Assembly (NCBI GenBank): GCA_001898965.1
Contig: MKVW01000004.1
Location: forward strand, 672,180 to 736,179
Length of the DNA stretch: 64,000 nt
From: Rhizobiales bacterium 62-17
Lineage (GTDB): Bacteria; Pseudomonadota; Alphaproteobacteria; Rhizobiales; Beijerinckiaceae
Reading direction: 5' to 3'
The translations under genes and the position numbers were made by a program. Within the stretch, counting starts at the first letter, position 1, and every line of letters begins with the position of its first letter. The notes below the pieces were generated by a model. The model searched no databases and had not been told where the DNA came from. It worked only from the letters and a program-made list of their open reading frames with translations. Positions 33,352 to 41,892 of this stretch are shown here, in pieces.

Positions 33352-34371
33352 ATGATCGTTCGCTTAGGCATTGCCGCAGCCATCGCAAGCGCAGGTCTTA
33401 TGCCCGCGAAAGCTCAGACCTCGACGCCACAGCCATATGTATCAAAGTCACCCATCTACTTGGTCATTGGTTACGCGCCGGGAGGAAGCTATGATCTCTA
33501 TGCGCGCCTCGTCGCACGCTTCCTCGGCAAGCACATGCCCGGACAGCCAGCTATCGTTCCCCAAAACATGCCGGGCGCGGGGTCCCTGCAAGCTGCCAAT
33601 TACATCTACGCGGTTGCCCCCAAAGACGGGACAGCGATCGCGGCTCTCGGCGAAACCATTGCGATGGAACAGGCATTGCAAAATCCGGGCGTTCGGTATG
33701 ATGCGACGAAATTAACTTGGATCGGACGCATCGCATCGAGCAACAATATTCATCTTGTTTGGCATTCGGCCAAGGCACAGTCGATGGAGGACGTTAAATC
33801 GATAGAGATGTCCGTGGCCGGCACTGGCCCGGCCAATTTGGCAGAGACCGTCCCCAAGCTTCTCAATAACGTTCTTGGAACTAAATTTAAGATCGTATCT
33901 GGTTATCCATCGTCCGGACCAGCCATGTTGGCGATGGAGCGTGGTGAAGTCGATGGAACCGCAACGTCTTGGGCGGTCGTTAAAGCGCAGCATCAGGCCT
34001 GGCTCAAAGACAAAAAGGTGCGGATCATTCTGCAAGACGTGCCGGAACGCGATCCCGAGCTTCCCGACGTTCCCGCTCTTGTCGAACTCGCAAAGAATGA
34101 TGCCGACAGGCAGTTGCTTACGCTCTACGCATCGGGCGGGGCTATAGGCCGCGCCTATACGGCTCCACCGGATCTACCGACAGCGGCGGCAGCCGCCTTA
34201 CGCGACAGCTTTCAAAAAATGACACAAGATCCAGACCTGCTCGCCGATGCCGCTAAGATGCAAGTTTCCATCGAACCTGCGGATCATAAGCTGCTGCAAC
34301 AGGTCGTCGAACAGACCGTCAAGGTCGACGACAACATCCGAAAGCGGGTGCGTGAAATATTCGGCAACTGA
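33352..34371 (+). CDS. Bug-type substrate-binding protein (orphan)
   Basis: 339 residues, with an excellent GGGAGGAG SD. The signal peptide is LGIAAAIASAGLMPAKA. The core has VIGYAPGGSYDLYARLVARFLG, IVPQNMPGAGSLQAANYIY and APKDGTAIAAL, typical of Bug/TctC proteins of the kind that keep a longer middle region (WHSAKAQSMEDVKSIEM). Codon use is visibly poorer in G/C at third positions than the neighbours (more ATT, AAA, TTG, TCT), which suggests later acquisition. It has no TctA/TctB genes nearby and is transcribed alone after amn. The ligand is unknown. Confidence 0.85.
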   Translation: MIVRLGIAAAIASAGLMPAKAQTSTPQPYVSKSPIYLVIGYAPGGSYDLYARLVARFLGKHMPGQPAIVPQNMPGAGSLQAANYIYAVAPKDGTAIAALGETIAMEQALQNPGVRYDATKLTWIGRIASSNNIHLVWHSAKAQSMEDVKSIEMSVAGTGPANLAETVPKLLNNVLGTKFKIVSGYPSSGPAMLAMERGEVDGTATSWAVVKAQHQAWLKDKKVRIILQDVPERDPELPDVPALVELAKNDADRQLLTLYASGGAIGRAYTAPPDLPTAAAAALRDSFQKMTQDPDLLADAAKMQVSIEPADHKLLQQVVEQTVKVDDNIRKRVREIFGN

Positions 34372-34405
34372 TCGAAGATTGCCAAATGGCCGCACACTCT
34401 AGCAA

Positions 34406-34738
34406 TCAGCGCGTCACATCGCTGATCCAACGCAGATAAGGCCCATGCCCTTCGGCGATCGCGATGCGCACGATCTCCGGTACTTCGTAGACATGCACCA
34501 TGCGGATCGCCTGTTCGACATCGGCATAATCGGCGGATTTGATCTTGGCGCGAATTTCGATTTCCGGCTCGTCGCGCAGCCTGTCTTCCCAGACGTAGAG
34601 ACTTTCGATCCGCTGGAGCTGGACGCATGCCGCCAACTTGTCCGACAGCAGGCGCTCGGCGATCAGCCGGGCATTGTCGTCGCTGCTCGTCGTCGTGACG
34701 ACGATGGAATAGCCGCTGTCGGAGGCCGGTTCGCTCAT
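34406..34738 (-). CDS. cutA: Divalent-cation tolerance protein CutA
   Basis: 110 residues from the ATG at 34738. This start overlaps the end of hemH by 4 nt (ATGA), which fixes it. Family motifs are present in order: IVVTTTSSDDNARLIAERLL, KLAACVQ, RIESLYVWEDRLRDEPEIEI, and VHVYEVPEIVRIAIAEG for the C-terminal ferredoxin-like strand. CutA forms stable trimers and is linked to copper tolerance, though its biochemical role is unsettled. It is co-transcribed with ferrochelatase. Confidence 0.9.
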   Translation of the reverse strand: MSEPASDSGYSIVVTTTSSDDNARLIAERLLSDKLAACVQLQRIESLYVWEDRLRDEPEIEIRAKIKSADYADVEQAIRMVHVYEVPEIVRIAIAEGHGPYLRWISDVTR

Positions 34739-35790
34739 ATCCACCCCTGCAGTTCGCGCCGCACCACATGCGCGAGAACGTTCATCCCCGCGTCCGTATC
34801 GTTGAGACAGTCGATGCGAGCAAAATGTTCGCCACCCGCGCCCAAAAAGATATCGCGCACCTCGACGCCGATTTCCTCGATCGTCTCGACGCAATCGGAC
34901 ACGAAGCCAGGTGCCACGATAGCGATCCGTTTGACGCCGCGCTGCGCCATCTCGCGCACGGTCGCATCGAGATAAGGCTTGATCCATTCGGTGCGACCGA
35001 AACGGGACTGATAAGCGAGCGGCATCTGTGCGTCGCTGAAGCCGAGCCTCTGCCGCAAGAGCCGCACGGTCTCGACGCATTGCGCGGCATAAGGATCGCC
35101 CTTGTCCACATAACTTTGTGGAATGCCGTGAAACGAGGCGATCACCGCCTCGGGCTCGAAATCGAGCTTGGCCAAGGCATCGCGCACGCTCTGCGCCAAG
35201 GCATCGATGTAAACCGGATCGTCGTGCCAAGGCGGCGCGACGCGCACCACCGGCTGCCAACGCATCGTCTTCAAGGCGGCGAACGCCTTGTCGGCCACTG
35301 TCGCGGAAGCGGAAGCGGCATATTGCGGATAGAGCGGCACGCACAGGATGCGGTCGCAGCCTTGCGCCTGCAACGTCTCGAGCCGCGACTTGATCGAGGG
35401 ATTGCCATAGCGCATGCCCCAGTCGACCACGACCGGGCGAGCCGGATCACCCAACGCCCCGTCGCCGATCAGCCGCGCAAGCCGTTGCGCCTGCGCCCGC
35501 GTATAGGTGCGCAACGGGCTCTCGTTGCGCTCCTTGTTCCAGATCGTCGCATACTTGCGTCCCGACAGGCTGGGACGGATCGTCAAGATGGCGAGATTGA
35601 GGATCGGCCACCACAAAAGCTTGGGCACCTCGATCACACGGGGGTCCGACAGGAACTCTTTCAGATAGCGACGCATCGCCCAGTAGTCGGTGGCGTCGGG
35701 CGTGCCGAGATTGACGATCAAGACGCCCACCTTGCCGGAAGGATAAGCTGGACTGTCGCTGGTTGCGCCGGTGGCACTGGCTTCTGTCAT
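34735..35790 (-). CDS. hemH: Ferrochelatase
   Basis: 351 residues. Motifs are VGVLIVNLGTPDATDYWAMR at the start, the substrate loop IWNKERNESPLRTY, the catalytic His in ASFHGIPQSYVDKGDPY, and the acidic metal-site helix VAPGFVSDCVETIEEIG. It inserts Fe2+ into protoporphyrin IX, the last step of haem synthesis, at the inner membrane face. The cutA start overlaps its stop. A perfect DnaA-box sequence (TGTGGATAA) lies about 25 nt upstream of its ATG. Confidence 0.93.
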   Translation of the reverse strand: MTEASATGATSDSPAYPSGKVGVLIVNLGTPDATDYWAMRRYLKEFLSDPRVIEVPKLLWWPILNLAILTIRPSLSGRKYATIWNKERNESPLRTYTRAQAQRLARLIGDGALGDPARPVVVDWGMRYGNPSIKSRLETLQAQGCDRILCVPLYPQYAASASATVADKAFAALKTMRWQPVVRVAPPWHDDPVYIDALAQSVRDALAKLDFEPEAVIASFHGIPQSYVDKGDPYAAQCVETVRLLRQRLGFSDAQMPLAYQSRFGRTEWIKPYLDATVREMAQRGVKRIAIVAPGFVSDCVETIEEIGVEVRDIFLGAGGEHFARIDCLNDTDAGMNVLAHVVRRELQGWI

Positions 35791-35982
35791 GAGACCGCTA
35801 TCAAAACTATGCGATGTGGATAAGGATTAACTTGATTTAGGCTCCGGAGACTGAAAAGTCGATCCGGCCTTTTGCGCGCACCTGGAAAGGTGCGGAACCC
35901 GTGCTACCATCCGGTTCGCGGAATCGGCTGGGAACAAGGCCGTGCGCACGGGGAAATACCGCAAGGAAGGATCGGTTTCCAG

Positions 35983-37320
35983 ATGGCACAATGGGAGCAG
36001 AGCATCGAGCGTGCCTTGTCACGTGTCGTCGACGTGCGGCCGCAGGAAGTGCGGGCCATGCTCTGGGCCTTCGCCTATTTCTTCTGCCTCCTGACCAGCT
36101 ATTACGTTCTGCGCCCGGTGCGCGACGAAATGGGCGTCGCCGGCGGCGTGCGCAACATGCCCTGGCTCTTTTCCGCGACGTTGATCACCATGCTGGTGGC
36201 CGTGCCCATTTACGGCGCGCTCGTGGCTCGCCTTCCCCGCGCGCGCTTCATTCCGCTCGTCTATCATTTCTTCGCGCTCAATCTCGTTCTCTTCTGGCTG
36301 CTTCTGTCCTTCCGCATCTTTCCAGGTGAAGCGGCGCGCGCCTTCTTTGTCTGGATCAGCATCTTCAATCTGTTCGTCGTCTCGATTTTCTGGTCGTTCC
36401 TGGCAGATCTCTTCCGCACCGAACAGGCGAAACGCCTCTTCGGCTTCGTCGCGGCCGGCGGGACGGCCGGCGCATTGCTTGGACCGACGCTGACCGTTTC
36501 GCTCGCCGGCCTGCTTGGCCCTGCCAATCTACTTCTCGTCGCCATGATCTTTCTGGAGATCGCCGTGTTCTGCGCCATGCGCCTGGAGCTGACGGCCGAG
36601 CGCACGGAGCCGATCGAGGCGGAGAAGGCGCCCAAAGCCATCGGCGGCAATCCCTTCGCCGGCTTCTCGCTGATCCTGCGCTCGCCTTATCTCGCCGGCA
36701 TCGCGCTGTGGGTGATACTCCTGTCGCTCGCCGGCACCTTTCTCTATTTTGCCCAGGCCGAACTCGTTTCCGCCGCCTCCGGCGATCCGGCAACGCGCAC
36801 GCGCATTTTCGCCGCCATCGATCTGGCATCGGCACTGCTAACCCTGGTCGTTCAATTTCTAGCCACCGGCCGCCTCATCCAGCGTTTCGGCACCGGGCCG
36901 GCAGCGGCTTTCCTGCCGCTGATCTTCGCCATCGGCTTCGCCATTCTCGCCGCGCAACCGCTGCTCGTCGTCGCCATGGCTTTCCAGGCCTTGCAGCGCA
37001 CGTCCAATTTCGCCATCTCCAATCCCGCCCGCGAAATGCTGTTCACCTCGGTCGACCGGGAAGAGAAATACAAGGCCAAGAATATCATCGACGGTGCCCT
37101 GTTCCGTGGCGCCGATGCGCTGTGGGCCTGGGCCTTCACGGCGCTGCGCGGCACCGGCCTCGATGTCACCGGCATCGCCCTCGTCACCATCCCCATCGCG
37201 CTCGGCTGGCTCGTGCTGGCTCTGGGCCTCGGACGCGCGCAAGACAACGCACCGCGCAACAAACGACCGCACTCACAGGAGAAAAGACATGAAGGCCAAC
37301 ATCGATCTGACGCGCCGTGA
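35983..37320 (+). CDS. Multi-pass membrane transporter (MFS / ADP-ATP-carrier-like)
   Basis: 445 residues from the ATG at 35983, preceded by AAGGAAGG. About 11-12 helices. The N-terminal half has AFAYFFCLLTSYYVLRPVRDE and NLFVVSIFWSFLADLF, and a Gly-rich FGFVAAGGTAGALLGPTL. These features resemble the nucleotide-exchange (TLC) carriers and their bacterial MFS relatives often annotated NTP/NDP exchange transporter. The C-terminus is charged. Substrate is unknown. The following aldo/keto reductase gene overlaps its end by 32 nt, so the two are likely co-expressed. Confidence 0.75.
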   Translation: MAQWEQSIERALSRVVDVRPQEVRAMLWAFAYFFCLLTSYYVLRPVRDEMGVAGGVRNMPWLFSATLITMLVAVPIYGALVARLPRARFIPLVYHFFALNLVLFWLLLSFRIFPGEAARAFFVWISIFNLFVVSIFWSFLADLFRTEQAKRLFGFVAAGGTAGALLGPTLTVSLAGLLGPANLLLVAMIFLEIAVFCAMRLELTAERTEPIEAEKAPKAIGGNPFAGFSLILRSPYLAGIALWVILLSLAGTFLYFAQAELVSAASGDPATRTRIFAAIDLASALLTLVVQFLATGRLIQRFGTGPAAAFLPLIFAIGFAILAAQPLLVVAMAFQALQRTSNFAISNPAREMLFTSVDREEKYKAKNIIDGALFRGADALWAWAFTALRGTGLDVTGIALVTIPIALGWLVLALGLGRAQDNAPRNKRPHSQEKRHEGQHRSDAP

Positions 37321-38224
37321 AACTTTGACCCTGACCGCCGCCGCGGGCCTCGCCGCCCTCGCGCCGAGCCTGCCGGCTTTCGCGCAATCGGGCGGCATTC
37401 TCGCCCGCAAGATCCCCTCAAGCGGCGAAATGCTGCCCGTGGTCGGCATCGGCACGGCGATTATTTTCGACTTCGACAAGTCCGACCAGACCAAACTCAA
37501 CGAACGGGCCGAGGTGATCAAGGCGCTGGTCGCCGGCGGCGGCCGCTTGATCGACACCGCGCCCTCCTATGGCCTTGCCGAGGATCGGCTCGGCGATCTC
37601 TTCGCCATGACCGGCCTGCGCGATCGCATTTTCCTGGCCGGCAAAGTGCGCGTCGCCAGCCGCGAGGACACCATCGCCGAGCAGAAGGCCTCTTTCGCCA
37701 AGATGAAGATCGATCGCATCGATCTGATGCAACTTCACAACGTGCGCGACGCCAACCAGCATCTCGATCTCTTGCGCGAATGGAAGAAGTCGAACCTGTG
37801 CAAATATATCGGCATCACCTCATCGTTCGACCGCGACTATCATGCGGTCGAACAAACGCTGAAGCGCGAGAAGCCGGATTTCTTCCAGATCGACTATTCG
37901 ATGGTCGATCGCAATTCTGAGGAACGGCTGATTCCCACCGCCGCCGATTCAGGTTGCGCCATTCTCACCAACCTGCCTTTCGGTCGCGGCAAGTTCTTTC
38001 AAAAAGTCGCTGGCAAACCGTTGCCCGATTTCGCCAAGGAGATCGAGGTGACGAGCTGGGCGCAATATGCGCTGAAATGGCTGCTCGGCAATCCGGCGAT
38101 CAACGGCGTGATCCCGGGCACCGACAAGCCGCAATATATGGTCGACAATCTCAAGGCCGGCATGGGTCCGTTGCCGGATGCGGCCATGCGCAAGCGCATG
38201 GTCGATCACTTCGAGCAGCTCTGA
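37289..38224 (+). CDS. Aldo/keto reductase with Tat-type signal
   Basis: 311 residues from the ATG at 37289, preceded by AGGAG. The N-terminus (LTRRETLTLTAAAGLAALAP) is a Tat-like export signal ending at PAFAQ. The AKR catalytic tetrad is complete: Asp and Tyr in DTAPSYG, Lys in LAGKVRV and His in MQLHNV. It ends with the barrel segment NPAINGVIPGTDKPQYMVDN. AKRs are normally cytoplasmic NADPH enzymes; an exported member has an uncertain cofactor supply. The gene overlaps the upstream transporter and converges with thiD. Confidence 0.85.
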   Translation: MKANIDLTRRETLTLTAAAGLAALAPSLPAFAQSGGILARKIPSSGEMLPVVGIGTAIIFDFDKSDQTKLNERAEVIKALVAGGGRLIDTAPSYGLAEDRLGDLFAMTGLRDRIFLAGKVRVASREDTIAEQKASFAKMKIDRIDLMQLHNVRDANQHLDLLREWKKSNLCKYIGITSSFDRDYHAVEQTLKREKPDFFQIDYSMVDRNSEERLIPTAADSGCAILTNLPFGRGKFFQKVAGKPLPDFAKEIEVTSWAQYALKWLLGNPAINGVIPGTDKPQYMVDNLKAGMGPLPDAAMRKRMVDHFEQL

Positions 38225-38229
38225 TTGGC

Positions 38230-39030
38230 CTAGCGCCACAGCCCGTGGAAATGATGCACGGGCCCGTGGCCGGAGCCAACCTGCAATTGATCGGCGGCCT
38301 TGAGCGCCGCCGTCAGATAATCCTTGGCACTCGCCGTCGCTTCGAACAGCGACTGGCCTTTGGCGAGTTGCGCGGCGATTGCCGAGGATAAGGTACAGCC
38401 CGTGCCATGGGTATTCTTGGTATCGACGCGACCGGCGCGCAGAACGCGCGCATCGGCGCCGTCGAACAGAACGTCCTCGGCATAGTCGCCGCCCAAGTGA
38501 CCACCTTTGACGAGCACGGCCGGCGCGCCCTGTCCGTGCAGAATGCGCGCCAACTGTTCCAGGCCCGCCGTGTCATGTGGTTCCGTGCTGCCGCTCAACC
38601 GCACCGCTTCGGGAATATTAGGCGTGATGACCGTGGCGAGCGGAAACAGATGTCGCTTGATCGCATCGATCACATCGGGCGTGCCGAGCGACGCGCCGCT
38701 GGTCGCCACCAGCACGGGATCGAGCACGATGTTGCGCGCGCCATGGCGCTTAAGCCTGTCGGCCACGACCTCAACGACCGCACCGGATGCCAGCATACCG
38801 ATCTTCACCGCATCGACCCGCACATCGGCGAAGATCGCATCGATCTGCTCGCCGACGAATTCGGGCGGTGGAATGTGAACGCCGGTGACGCCGCGTGTGT
38901 TCTGCGCCGTCAGCGCGGTTAAGACGGCCATGCCGTAGCAACCGAGCGCCGAGAAAGTCTTCAGATCGGCCTGAATGCCGGCGCCTCCGGACGGATCCGA
39001 GCCAGCCACCGACAGCACATGAGCAATCAT
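38230..39030 (-). CDS. thiD: Hydroxymethylpyrimidine/phosphomethylpyrimidine kinase
   Basis: 266 residues, standard for ThiD. Key motifs: VAGSDPSGGAGIQADLKTF at the N-terminus, VDAVKIGMLASGAVVEV, LDPVLVATSGASL and the anion-hole NTHGTGCTLSSAIAAQLAKG. It phosphorylates HMP and HMP-P for thiamine synthesis. Its start overlaps the stop of the DUF2937 gene by 4 nt (ATGA), so the two are coupled. No other thiamine genes are nearby. Confidence 0.93.
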   Translation of the reverse strand: MIAHVLSVAGSDPSGGAGIQADLKTFSALGCYGMAVLTALTAQNTRGVTGVHIPPPEFVGEQIDAIFADVRVDAVKIGMLASGAVVEVVADRLKRHGARNIVLDPVLVATSGASLGTPDVIDAIKRHLFPLATVITPNIPEAVRLSGSTEPHDTAGLEQLARILHGQGAPAVLVKGGHLGGDYAEDVLFDGADARVLRAGRVDTKNTHGTGCTLSSAIAAQLAKGQSLFEATASAKDYLTAALKAADQLQVGSGHGPVHHFHGLWR

Positions 39031-39542
39031 ACTCTTACACCCTGCTTTGCGGCGCGCCGCCGCCGTCGAAGGACGAGGGGCAGGAACACCAAGCGCACCA
39101 GCCCCCAGCCGGCCACTGCTCCCGCCGCCGTAGTGATTGCGCCTTCGCTGGTCAATGGCACGGCCGGCTCGAAATCGTCCATGGCGCGCCGCGCCACGTC
39201 CTGATCGAAATTGCCGAGCATGACGCCGACACGCGCCAGCGGACCGGCACTGGCGTATTCGATCAGTTGCTGGCGCAGCCGCACGAGTCTCGCGCTGTTT
39301 TCTTGCATATGCGCGCCCTGTTGGCGCACCAATTCGTCCGCATTGGTCTTCATGCGGGCGATGCCTTCTTCACGGGTCAGATTGAGACGCAATGCATCGG
39401 CATCGAAAGCGGCGAGAACGCGCGCCAGTTCATCGATCGCGCCACCCAGCCGCTGCCGGTACTGCTGCGAAAATTCCGGCAGTTGCGACGTCACCAGCCC
39501 CAAGGCCAGCGCGACCGCCAGCGCGAAGTACCGCAGGATCAT
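39027..39542 (-). CDS. DUF2937 family membrane protein
   Basis: 171 residues. An N-terminal helix (YFALAVALALGLVTSQLPEF) is followed by QYRQRLGGAIDELARVLAAFDADA and a long helical region, then a second membrane segment near the C-terminus (TAAGAVAGWGLVRLVFLPLVL) and a basic tail. This hairpin of two helices around a periplasmic coiled region is the DUF2937 pattern. Its function is unknown. It overlaps thiD by 4 nt and belongs to a leftward run with the DUF1244 gene. Confidence 0.8.
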   Translation of the reverse strand: MILRYFALAVALALGLVTSQLPEFSQQYRQRLGGAIDELARVLAAFDADALRLNLTREEGIARMKTNADELVRQQGAHMQENSARLVRLRQQLIEYASAGPLARVGVMLGNFDQDVARRAMDDFEPAVPLTSEGAITTAAGAVAGWGLVRLVFLPLVLRRRRRAAKQGVRV

Positions 39543-39578
39543 GAAGCTTCTCCGCGCCCGCCGTCAGGACCGCACGCC

Positions 39579-39893
<315 letters not shown>

Positions 39894-39908
39894 TTTCGTC
39901 TCCAACAC

Positions 39909-39930
39909 GCCGCCCGCTGGCGCGGGCGGC
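39909..39930 (-). terminator. GC-rich hairpin between the Bug gene and the DUF1244 gene
   Basis: GCCGCCCGC (39909-39917), loop TGGC, GCGGGCGGC (39922-39930) is a perfect 9-bp stem on the leftward transcript just upstream of the DUF1244 start. No T-run follows. It may limit read-through or occlude the ribosome site. Confidence 0.4.
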
Positions 39931-40004
39931 AGCCGTGACTGATATAGGCATCCCCTACCCCGGATGGCCAGAGCGATTATGGGGAATATCAGGCCAACCG
40001 ATGA

Positions 40005-41018
40005 TCAGCCTTTCGGTTCCATATTGGCGATCTTCACGTAGCGACCCCAATCCTTGATGTCCTGAAGCATCAGCTTCTGAGCATCCTCCGGCCCCACGAT
40101 GAAGGGATCGGAGCCAAACTCGGCCAGCCATTTCTTGGTTTCCGGCTTTTCCGCCATCTGGATGAAGGCCTTGCTGATCTGCGCCTTGATCGGGTCCGGC
40201 ACGCCCTTGGGCACCGCCACGCCCCACCAGCCGACGACATCGACCCCGGGAACACCACTTTCATTCATCGTCGGGATATCCGGTGCGGTCGTCATCCGCT
40301 CCTTGGAGCTCAAGGCCAGCACCCGCATCTTGCCGTTGCGATGGAACGGCATGGCGAAGATCGGGTCGTACATCATGCAATCGATGTTGCCGCTTTCGAG
40401 ATCGTTCACCGAATCCGCCGCGGTCCGATAGGGCACTTCGACCATTTTGAGTTTCAGAATGTCCTTCATCAGCGCGCCGGCGACCTGCCCGGTCGGCGCC
40501 GTTGTGCCATAGCTCGCCTTGTCGCCCTTCTGCTGCAAGGTCTTGATCAGATCCTGCAAGGTCTTGTGCGGGCTCTTGGCGCCCACCGTCACCGTGAAGG
40601 GCAAGCGGCAGACGCTGCCCAAGACATCGAACGCCTTGGCCGCGTCATAGCCCGGGTCTTTGAACAGCGACATATTGGCGGCGATGGCGCTCGGCGCATG
40701 GATCAGGATCGTATAGCCGTCGGGCTTGGCGCGGGCGGCGAAATTGATGGCAAGATTACCGCTGGCACCCACCTTGTTTTCGACAATCACCGTGCCGCCC
40801 AGGAACGGCCGCATGTTCTCGGCGAAATAGCGGGCGAACACATCGGCGCCGCTGCCGGCGGGGAAAGCGCAGATGACGCGTACTTCCCGCGACGGATATT
40901 TTTCCTGCGCCCAAACCGGCGTGCCCAAAGCCGATACCGTCGCTAAGGCGGCGCCAGAACCGAGCATGTCACGGCGCGTAATCGCAGCCGATAGCGTACC
41001 CAGACGTTTGCTGTGCAT
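40005..41018 (-). CDS. Bug-type substrate-binding protein with Tat-type signal (orphan)
   Basis: 337 residues from the ATG at 41018, preceded by GGGAGGGG. ITRRDMLGSGAALATVSALG is a Tat-like signal. The core reads VRVICAFPAGSGADVFARYFAENM, VENKVGASGNLAINFAARAKPDG, VEVPYRTAADSVNDLESGNIDC and RMTTAPDIPTMNESGVPG. The Bug fold is clear but membrane subunits are missing. An open frame continues well upstream of the ATG but its composition is not protein-like. It is divergent from the gamma-carbonic anhydrase gene. Confidence 0.88.
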   Translation of the reverse strand: MHSKRLGTLSAAITRRDMLGSGAALATVSALGTPVWAQEKYPSREVRVICAFPAGSGADVFARYFAENMRPFLGGTVIVENKVGASGNLAINFAARAKPDGYTILIHAPSAIAANMSLFKDPGYDAAKAFDVLGSVCRLPFTVTVGAKSPHKTLQDLIKTLQQKGDKASYGTTAPTGQVAGALMKDILKLKMVEVPYRTAADSVNDLESGNIDCMMYDPIFAMPFHRNGKMRVLALSSKERMTTAPDIPTMNESGVPGVDVVGWWGVAVPKGVPDPIKAQISKAFIQMAEKPETKKWLAEFGSDPFIVGPEDAQKLMLQDIKDWGRYVKIANMEPKG

Positions 41019-41213
41019 GAATGCCCCTCCCTTTGATGGCGCAACGGTTTCAGCGATCGTTTGCGCCTTGATGCTGGCTAGATTGGCGGCAATCGCGACC
41101 GGGAGCAAGCGCTCAAATGGCAAATGTCCGGGCTTGCCATAGGCCAGGCTTGCTATCACCAGGACCGGGCGATAGGCATCCTTCATGTCACGGCTGATCA
41201 GGGAACAGGATCG

Positions 41214-41765
41214 ATGCCCGTTTACGCCATCAATGAATTTCGCCCCACCGTCGCGGACCCGAAGCGCTGCTGGATCGCGCCCGGCGCCGTGGTGATCGGC
41301 AAAGTCCGCCTCGGCCTCGATGTCGGCATCTGGTTCGGCGCCGTGCTGCGCGGCGACACCGACCTGATCGAGATCGGTGATGGCACCAATATTCAGGACG
41401 GTTCGATCCTGCACACCGACCCCGGCCTGCAATTGCGCGTCGGCGCCAATTGCACCATCGGCCATAGGGTCACCCTGCACGGCTGCACCATCGGCCCCAA
41501 CACCTTGATCGGCATGGGCGCGACGATCCTGAACGGCGCGAAAATCGGCGCCAACTGCCTCGTCGGTGCCGGCGCTTTGGTCACCGAAGGCAAGGAATTT
41601 CCCGACAATTCCCTCATCGTCGGCTCCCCGGCCAAGGTCGTGCGCACGCTCGACGATAAGGCGCTGGCCGGCATGGCGCGCAATGCCAAGGGCTATATCG
41701 CCAATGGGCAGCGCTATACGGCCGGCCTGCAGGAATGCGAACCTCTTGTCGGTTCCGACACATAG
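41214..41765 (+). CDS. Gamma-carbonic-anhydrase-family protein
   Basis: 183 residues from the ATG at 41214, preceded by ACAGGATC. Left-handed beta-helix hexapeptide repeats run from about residue 20 to 140. The three zinc-ligand His are visible: one in SILHTDPG and two in GHRVTLHGC. RGDTDLIEIGDGTNIQDG and VGSPAKVVRTL are conserved in YrdA/PaaY-type members. It is either a carbonic anhydrase or a thioesterase-like homologue. It precedes the aromatic monooxygenase gene. Confidence 0.88.
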   Translation: MPVYAINEFRPTVADPKRCWIAPGAVVIGKVRLGLDVGIWFGAVLRGDTDLIEIGDGTNIQDGSILHTDPGLQLRVGANCTIGHRVTLHGCTIGPNTLIGMGATILNGAKIGANCLVGAGALVTEGKEFPDNSLIVGSPAKVVRTLDDKALAGMARNAKGYIANGQRYTAGLQECEPLVGSDT

Positions 41766-41795
41766 CTGGCATTTACGAAGCGAATTGCGGCGGCA

Positions 41796-41816
41796 CGGTC
41801 TTTGCCTTAAAGACCG
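41796..41816 (+). terminator. Hairpin between gamma-CA and monooxygenase genes
   Basis: CGGTCTTT (41796-41803), loop GCCTT, AAAGACCG (41809-41816). An 8-bp perfect stem begins 30 nt after the gamma-CA stop. No T-run follows, so it may attenuate rather than fully terminate. Confidence 0.4.
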
Positions 41817-41892
41817 CTGCGGAGAAAACGGGTCGGCCGGCTGGCAGGGCGGATCCCGGCAAGAACCAAGAATGGCAATGCTGGAGTCTTGA

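Noticed and set aside
34739-35344. N-terminal extension of CutA through hemH
   Set aside because: It is a shadow of hemH. The ATGA overlap shows the true CutA start at 34738.
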